The notes beneath the pieces were generated by a model. It did not search any database, had not been told where the DNA came from, and was given only the letters and a program-made list of their open reading frames with translations. Source: Tetracentron sinense (taxonomy: Eukaryota; Streptophyta; Magnoliopsida; Trochodendrales; Trochodendraceae). Taken from it: a DNA stretch of 64,000 nt. Below are positions 57,945 to 64,000 of this stretch, piece after piece. Position 1 is the stretch's first letter; each line of letters begins with the position of its first letter. A program made the translations under genes and the position numbers. The DNA lies in the NCBI GenBank assembly GCA_015143295.1, contig CM026562.1, positions 12,304,041 through 12,368,040 of the forward strand, given 5' to 3'.

Positions 57945-59494
57945 CTTTCCCCCCAATACCCAAACAGTTTTGGATGGTACCCAAAGTGATTTGGGTTGTG
58001 GTTTGGGAGGATTAGTTCCCTTGGGAACTCATATCATTTTTGGTCCTTTATGGTTTGATTTTGAAAGAGAAGATGATTCTTTTAGAACCCAAACTTTCCT
58101 AATTATTTTACCATTATAAAATGAGGTGGATGGTGGAGTTTGGTGATTACTTAATTTTGTAAAGAAATTTTGATAATCTTTTTGTTTTGAAAAAGTATTA
58201 TAACCAAGTCCAGCCTTGTTAAAAACACATCTTTGCTGTCCTAAAAGTCTTTCTAGATTCTTTTGACCATTTTTGAATGTGAGGACGGTATTGGTCAAGT
58301 CATTGACTTTAACTTTTAACTCATCACATTCACATGGTGAGTTATGAGGAGCATTTTCAATATCATTTAATTTCTTACTCAATTCCTCATTCTCAATGGC
58401 TAATACACTCTTTTCTTTTTGTAGATTTTCACATGATTGTGAGAGTGTGAATTTCTTTTTTAAATAATTTATTTAATTTAGCTATTCTACCAAATTCAAT
58501 GTAAAGTTCATCAAATACTTCTCTTATTACATTATATGAGAGAGAATTATTTGGGGAAGAAGTTACCTCATCCTCATTTGCCATGAGGCACAGATTTGCC
58601 GCTTCTTCATCACTTGAATCTTCTGACTTGCTTCCCTCTGAGTCATCCCAAGTTGCCATCATAGCCTTTTTCTTGTGCTTTTGGCTCTTCTTGAGTTGAG
58701 GGCAGTCAGTCCTTATGTGGCCTGGCTTCTTGCATTCATATCACGTGAGAGGTTCCTTCTTGCTAGCTTCAGCTTTGTTCACTTCTTTTGAGAACTCTTT
58801 CTTGTATGGTCTCTTTTTGAAGTTCTTCTTATGCTTGAGGAACCTTTTGAACCTTCTTGCCATCAAGGCTATATCTTCATCATCACTGCTGGTTTCCTCA
58901 TCACTAATTTCAACTTGAGTAGACTTGAGAGTCAGCCCTTTCTTGGTTCTAGGTTCATCAGGCATTTGATCATTCATTATGACTTCATGAGTCATAAGAG
59001 ATCCCAGCAGCTCGTCCATAGGTAGTTTGGTGAGGTCCTTAGCTTCTTGGATTGGAGTCCATTCCTTGGGCAGTGATCTTAAAATCTTTCTTACATTTTC
59101 TACATTAGAATACACTTTACACAGAAATTTAAGACCATTTAAAATTTTAGTAAATCTGGTGAATATATCACCGATAGATTCTTCTTTTTCCATTTTGATT
59201 AATTCCTACTTGTGAACAAGCATGCTAATCTTTTCTTCTTTAACCTGATTAGTTCCTTCATAGGTGACTTTCAGTTTATCCCATATTTCTTTAGCAGAGT
59301 CACATCCAGAAACTCTGTTAAATTCTTTGGGACTTAAGGCACAGTAGAGGTTGCTAATAGCTTTAGCATTGATTTGAAAGAGCTTAATGTCAGCTTTATT
59401 CCATTCTTCCTCTACCTTAGGAATTCTGACATCATCCACAGTTTTTGTGGGAAGATGAGGGTCATTGACTATTACTCTCCAACACTTATAATCT
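57945..59494 (-). pseudogene. Copia C2 gag, SIRE-like, interrupted by B4 and B3
   Basis: Read right to left: YKCWRVIVNDPHLP, FNRVSGCDSAKEIWDKLKVT, then after a TAG near 59192-59194 MEKEESIGDIFTRFTKIL, VRKILRSLPKEWTPIQEAKD and EVIMNDQ. A Lys-rich part, a zinc knuckle remnant near 58730 and a long acidic/coiled tail (CECDELKVKVNDLTNTVL) follow. This order, with a long Gag C-terminus running into protease, is typical of SIRE/Maximus copia elements. The left end at 57945-57949 is the B3 target duplication, and the protein continues at 49634. Confidence 0.87.
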
Positions 59495-61936
59495 TGTAGA
59501 GCCCCGGACCTTTTCACATTTAATGCATGACACTTTCGTTGCCATTTTGCCTTTAAAGAGGTATAAGTAATAAATAAGGAAGAAATTGGAAATTCCAAAA
59601 TTTCAGAAATGTTCCTTTTCGAAGTACGAACCCAACGCAAGTTGAATCGTCAAAATCGGACGAACGAGTCAAAAGATATGGCCAAAACAGTTTGGACCTG
59701 CAGGCAATCGATCGCTCGGTTATGCACTAAGGACGTAGCTCGGAAGGCACTAAGGACGTACCTCTGATAACGTGCTCTGATAGGGCACAGACAACGCATA
59801 GACAACGTACTTTGATAACGTAGCTCTAGCTCTGATAACGTATACGTTGTGCATTCGTTGTGCAACAGACAACGGGTGCGTCGTACAGCAGACAACGTGT
59901 ACGTTGTACAGCTCACAACGGGCACGTTGTACATAAGACAACGGACAACAAGCTCAGCACTATGCACAACACAACGGACAACGGGTTCGGCACCCTTCAC
60001 AGCACAACGTGTTCGGCACTATTCACAGCACAACGTGTTCGGCACTATTCACAGCACAACGTGTTTGGTACTATTCACAGCACAACGTGTTTGGTACTCG
60101 TGTTTTTATAGAAATTTCAGTAAGGGTATTATGGTCTTTTGGTCGGTTCACTCTTATATTAAGAGTTTAACCCGAGCCTTTAGGGCTCATTCTCAACACT
60201 TAGAGGATTTGGGGGATTAGAAGAGAGGAGAAAGGGTTTCCTAAGCTAGGGTTTTGCTTTTGGAGAAGAATCAAAGGGGTTTTGAGATCCTAGATCCCTT
60301 CAAGTCTGGTTTTTCTCCAAGATCACGGCTCAAGCACTCGTGGAGAGCGTTCCCCAAGCTAGGGCAGCACCTCACGGTCGTTTTTGGAAGGGGTTTCTTC
60401 CTCATTTCTTCAAGGTCGGTACTTCTTACTACCCTCCTAGTTATAGTTTCTCTTTTCCCTTTATTTCTTTTGATTTTCTTTCATTTACACATGTGCTATG
60501 AGATGGATGGTTGTGAATGGTGAATGGAGATGGAATGGGTGATTGGATGCCAAGGGTTGTGTTGTGATGATTAAAATGGGGAGGGCATTGTATCCATAAT
60601 AAACACATCTTTATGATGTGAGTAAACTCACCTAGAAAAGCATGATTTAGGTTTAAATGAATAATGAATAATGAACACACCATGTTTGATGAAATGCCAG
60701 GGTGAATAAAATGAGTTGTAAATTAGGAAATGCATGCCTAATAAATTATGAATATTGCTAGGGCCTATGATAGTGTGTTTCTTGCTTTCCCTAAATGATA
60801 TGAATATTACATTGCTAAATCATTGATGTTATATGTGTTGTGAAATTACCCAAATGTCATATTTAAATTTAAATGCAAGTATGTACACGGTTCCCACGGG
60901 CACGGCATGCATGACATGATTTATCGAGGTTTTCAAGAACATGGTTAGAGGTGGGACATATCCTAAGATATGTTTTATCTCGCTTTTCACAAGAAAACAA
61001 GAACCAACATTCCACGAGGGGTCTCCCCTCACTCACAAGTGCATATCATGAAGAAGGGCCTCCTTTCCCTCGCAAGTACATACATATCATGAAGAAGGGT
61101 CTCCCTTCCCTCGCAAGTGCATTGCATAAAGAAGGGTCTCCCTTCCCTCTCAAGGCATCTCTCAAGCGCATCTCACAAGGATATCTCACAAGTGTATCTC
61201 GCAAGTTACATGATCACAAGCAAGCACGCATGACATGACACGTACGACACGTTTGACAAGATCAAGTAAGACAAACACGACAAGCTTTCAAGTACGAAAA
61301 GATATTTCAAGTCAAGTCAAGTGCACAAGATTTCAAGGGTTTTACCGGCTTTTATGAATGCAACATGATGAATTATATTGCTTTACTTTATTGTCATGAT
61401 ATGAATCATTCCTGCTTTATATGCGTGAATTGTTTCCTGCTTTATGTATGCTATCCGTATGCTATGACTATTGGTTAGTATTTGGTACCCGCTGAGTATT
61501 CAATGCTCAGCCGTACTTCTTATGTCGGGAGGTTCTGAGGGAGCTGCTGCTCCATTTGATGTTTGTGCTCCTGGCCCATGGGTGGAAGAGGAGTACGTCG
61601 AGGAGCCTTTGGAGGAACCTCCCGTAGAGGGTTATCAATAGGTGGTGTTAGATTCTGAGTGGATTAGCTGTGGGTGAGATGAGAGATATACATTCATGTA
61701 TTTTGGCGGGTCTGTCCGCACTTTCTTATGGATTCCTTTTGTGTAAACTTGGATTCGTATATACATAGAGGTTTGTTTAGACTTCCGCTGTGTTTTATAG
61801 TTATGTTTCCGCTGTCATCCTCTATTGTATATGCTCTGTGGGTTTTTGCAGGTTGGTTTGTCAAGCAAGTCATGTAAGCCATGATTAGTCGTCCAAAGTT
61901 CGCTCTAACTCCTAGGGTGGGTTTTGGGTCGCGACA
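59495..61936 (+). repeat. Solo LTR B4, 2442 bp, target duplication AATCT
   Basis: One complete B-type LTR without internal sequence, starting TGTAGAGCCCCGG and ending GTCGCGACA, flanked by AATCT at 59490-59494 and 61937-61941. A solo LTR arises when the two LTRs of a full element recombine. It belongs with B3 by its repeat modules. Removing it and one AATCT restores the C2 gag frame. Confidence 0.97.
61522..61641 (+). CDS. LTR micro-ORF, 39 aa (solo LTR B4)
   Basis: Complete frame; the start reads MSGGSEGAAAPF (Ala to Gly), PWVEEEYVEE is intact and it ends EGYQ. Confidence 0.52.
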   Translation: MSGGSEGAAAPFDVCAPGPWVEEEYVEEPLEEPPVEGYQ

Positions 61937-62109
61937 AATCTAGAGCGTGAATGTAATGCATCATCCTAGTTTTCCAATAGTTATAATTTTCTCCATTAAA
62001 TAGAGGTGGTCTAGTGGTGGACTGTCATTCTCCTAGGCTTGTTGCAAAAACATTGTTTGCCGTAATAAACTCGATTACTCAGATTGTTTAGATCTATTTA
62101 GAGTATTAG
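61937..62109 (-). pseudogene. Copia C2 leader and gag N-terminus
   Basis: The minus strand encodes RPPLFNGENYNYWKTRMMHY and HALD, the typical copia Gag start, joining to YKCWRVI on the other side of B4. No start codon is clear in the short leader. Confidence 0.82.
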
Positions 62110-62121
62110 GCTCTGATACCA
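62110..62121 (-). other. Primer binding site of copia C2
   Basis: TGGTATCAGAGC on the minus strand, two bases from the LTR end. Confidence 0.93.
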
Positions 62122-62123
62122 AT

Positions 62124-63626
62124 TGTTGGCCAGGTAATGACCCTAAAGAGGGGTGAATAGGGTCTATGACAACTTTTTAAAAAATTGAACTACAAATTCA
62201 AAAGTTCGGAATAAAATTAAATATGCAACAAGCTGAACTATAGAATATTTAAAGGAAAGAGAGAAGAGATAAGGAGAATGCAAACTCAAGATTTGTTTAT
62301 GACGTTCAGCAATCCAGCCTACTCCCCGCCTCAGCTTCCAGCTAGAGGATTCCCCACGATTCCTTAATCGCACTAGCTCCTTTACAGGTGGAGTCCAAAC
62401 CTTTACAATCTCTCTTACAGGTTGAGATATTACCTTACAAGCTCTCCTTTAGGCCGAGCTAAAACCTCTCAAGAGCACAACCCTCTCTTGAAATAACTGA
62501 AGCAATAGCTTCAGTGCAAGAATCCTGGATTCTGGACTACTTTCAATAAATGAGTTTTTGGATTAAAAATCCGAAGAGAAAGCTCCTTAAATGAGCTGAA
62601 TAAGAGTGAAATACAAACTCTAATTAAGTCTCTCAAAGTAGGTAGGAGTCAAGTAATCTCAAGAGAGAATTTTTTTGGGGATTTTCTAAGTATGAGAGTA
62701 AGTGAAAATCAATAGCAGTGAATAGGTGATCAATGGGAGTTATTGCTATGATCAAGAGTTGTTATATGTTCATAAATGAACTCCTTTTATAGCATTTGAT
62801 CCAATAGTGCCGTTGGAGTAGCATTAAATGCTTTTAGGTCCGTTGCAAACTAGCCGTTGCAAAGATTTTTCAGTTTCAGACATGATTTCGTCGACAAAGT
62901 GGAGTTCCCACTTAAGTTCGTCCCCGAATTCAAAAGATGGAATTTTAATTTTAAAAAATCCTATTATGACTTTTTCACCGAAGTTAACCCAACCAAAGAT
63001 TTCGTCGCCGAAATCAAGAAACAGAACTGAATTTGAAAATTTCTGTAATGACTTCGTCACCGAATTCAATCTACCCAGAGAATTCGTGGGAATTCAGAGT
63101 AAAAATTCTGAATTCAGTCTTGGATCACACTGAAGGGATGTGATTGATTTCCTAGGTTAATTAGCTATACTCTTATCATAATTTTATGATTAATTAGAAG
63201 TTTGGAGTGATCTTCAAAAATGTCCTAGGCTCCTATGGTCAATCTATGATTCTTGAGCTTTTCAACTTACTATCCTTTTGAGGACATTTTACATAAGTCC
63301 TATACATTCTAAGAATAAAAAGTAAATACATTTAAAAATGATGAGAGATGATCTTGGCTTGACTTGGATCTTGTGATTTTGCCTTTTGTCTTCAATGGAC
63401 TTGACAAGGACTAAGGTCTTATCTTGGATCTTCATCTTGTATTCTGTGAGTTGAACTTCCTCTTGGGTAATTTCCATCATTTTTCATGATTGGAGTGCTA
63501 TCAACTTATGTAATCTGAAATGTTCACGCACGTAAATGATTTTATTAGTACCAAATATTTCATTATATTATTATGTTATTATCAAAATTAATAGGTGTAC
63601 TTATGGTTGTAACCCTGAGGCTAACA
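62124..63626 (-). repeat. 5' LTR of copia C2, about 1503 bp
   Basis: On the minus strand it starts TGTTAGCC and ends GGCCAACA, giving an inverted terminal TGTTRGCC. It carries several TTCGTCACCGAA-like motifs (about 62885-63085). Short open frames in it are not supported as genes. Confidence 0.85.
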
Positions 63627-63965
63627 ATATATAGTAGACTTCTTCCTTGTAGAACTTCTCTTGGTTCAAAATTAAAACCTCCTTGTGAAGAGTATCTTAG
63701 TTTAACACTCTAAACTTATGTGTTATTAACAATCTTGACTTAAAACCTTGATCATGGAACTTCTCTTCATTCCAAAATTCAAGATTCCAGAATTCAAAAT
63801 CAATTCTTTTTTACTAATGCTCAAAACTATGAATTCTGAAATTATTACATTTATTGCTCATGTTGAGGAGGAGTTACTCTCACTTTTTATAAGACCACTT
63901 ATAGTGAGGGGGAGCTCATCCCAGGGTCATTCACATTATTATATCATCATCAAAAAGGGGGAGAT
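63627..63965 (+). mobile_element. 3' internal end of copia C3 with purine tract
   Basis: No coding frame is visible. The segment ends with ATCATCATCAAAAAGGGGGA (purine tract 63952-63965), a hallmark of SIRE-like elements, directly before an LTR start. It is in the opposite orientation to C2. Confidence 0.8.
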
Positions 63966-64000
63966 TGTTACCCTCAAGGTTACAACTATAAGTACCCTTA
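63966..64000 (+). repeat. Start of copia C3 3' LTR
   Basis: TGTTACCCTCAAGGTTACAA resembles the C2 LTR start TGTTAGCCTCAGGGTTACAA, so both belong to one family. The window ends here. Confidence 0.85.

Noticed and set aside
62828-63133. 101-codon frame in the copia LTR
   Set aside because: It lies wholly inside a noncoding LTR, overlaps another frame on the opposite strand and has no domain.

Overview
This window is repeat-rich nuclear DNA from a flowering plant. The evidence is long-LTR Ty3/gypsy chromovirus retrotransposons of the Tekay/Del type, SIRE-like and other Ty1/copia fragments, and a CACTA (En/Spm) DNA transposon with a TNP2 transposase and spliced genes. I found no host gene that I can support, and the species cannot be read from the sequence.

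Layout, left to right. 1-3631: 3' part of a chromovirus of subfamily A (A1, + strand), running into a 100-N gap (3632-3731). 3732-18997: a CACTA element (- strand) with a Transposase_24/TNPA-like gene (4192-5828), a TNP2 transposase gene (10158-13769), long noncoding parts with small repeats, and a hairpin-rich end closing with the CACTA terminus at 18997. It sits inside the 5' LTR of chromovirus B1 (18998-27063, + strand), which itself sits in a copia element C1 (27064-29540, - strand). 29541-31194 is unclassified AT-rich sequence. 31195-41165 is a second A element (A2, - strand), cut by a second 100-N gap (41166-41265). 41266-49443 is chromovirus B2 (- strand). 49444-64000 holds a SIRE-like copia C2 (- strand), hit by B2, by B3 (49635-57944, target duplication CTTTC) and by a solo LTR B4 (59495-61936, target duplication AATCT). 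At the right edge lies the 3' end of another copia element (C3, + strand).

The chromoviruses share one plan: LTR of about 2.45 kb, tRNA-iMet primer site, gag with zinc knuckles, pol with protease, reverse transcriptase, RNase H, integrase and a C-terminal chromodomain, then a purine tract and LTR. All copies are broken by stops, frameshifts or deletions. Two unusual things recur in both subfamilies. First, a small open reading frame of 38-46 codons in the right part of the LTR begins MSAG and carries the block PWVEEEYVEE; the A and B versions of that block differ only at synonymous third positions. Second, a 136-146 bp intron-like segment lies exactly between gag and protease, and its removal restores the reading frame in all three copies that have the region.

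The two 100-N gaps are placeholders. From the missing LTR parts the first should hide at least about 3.3 kb and the second at least about 2.1 kb. Sequence beside the gaps is rich in small indels and should be treated as lower-quality assembly.
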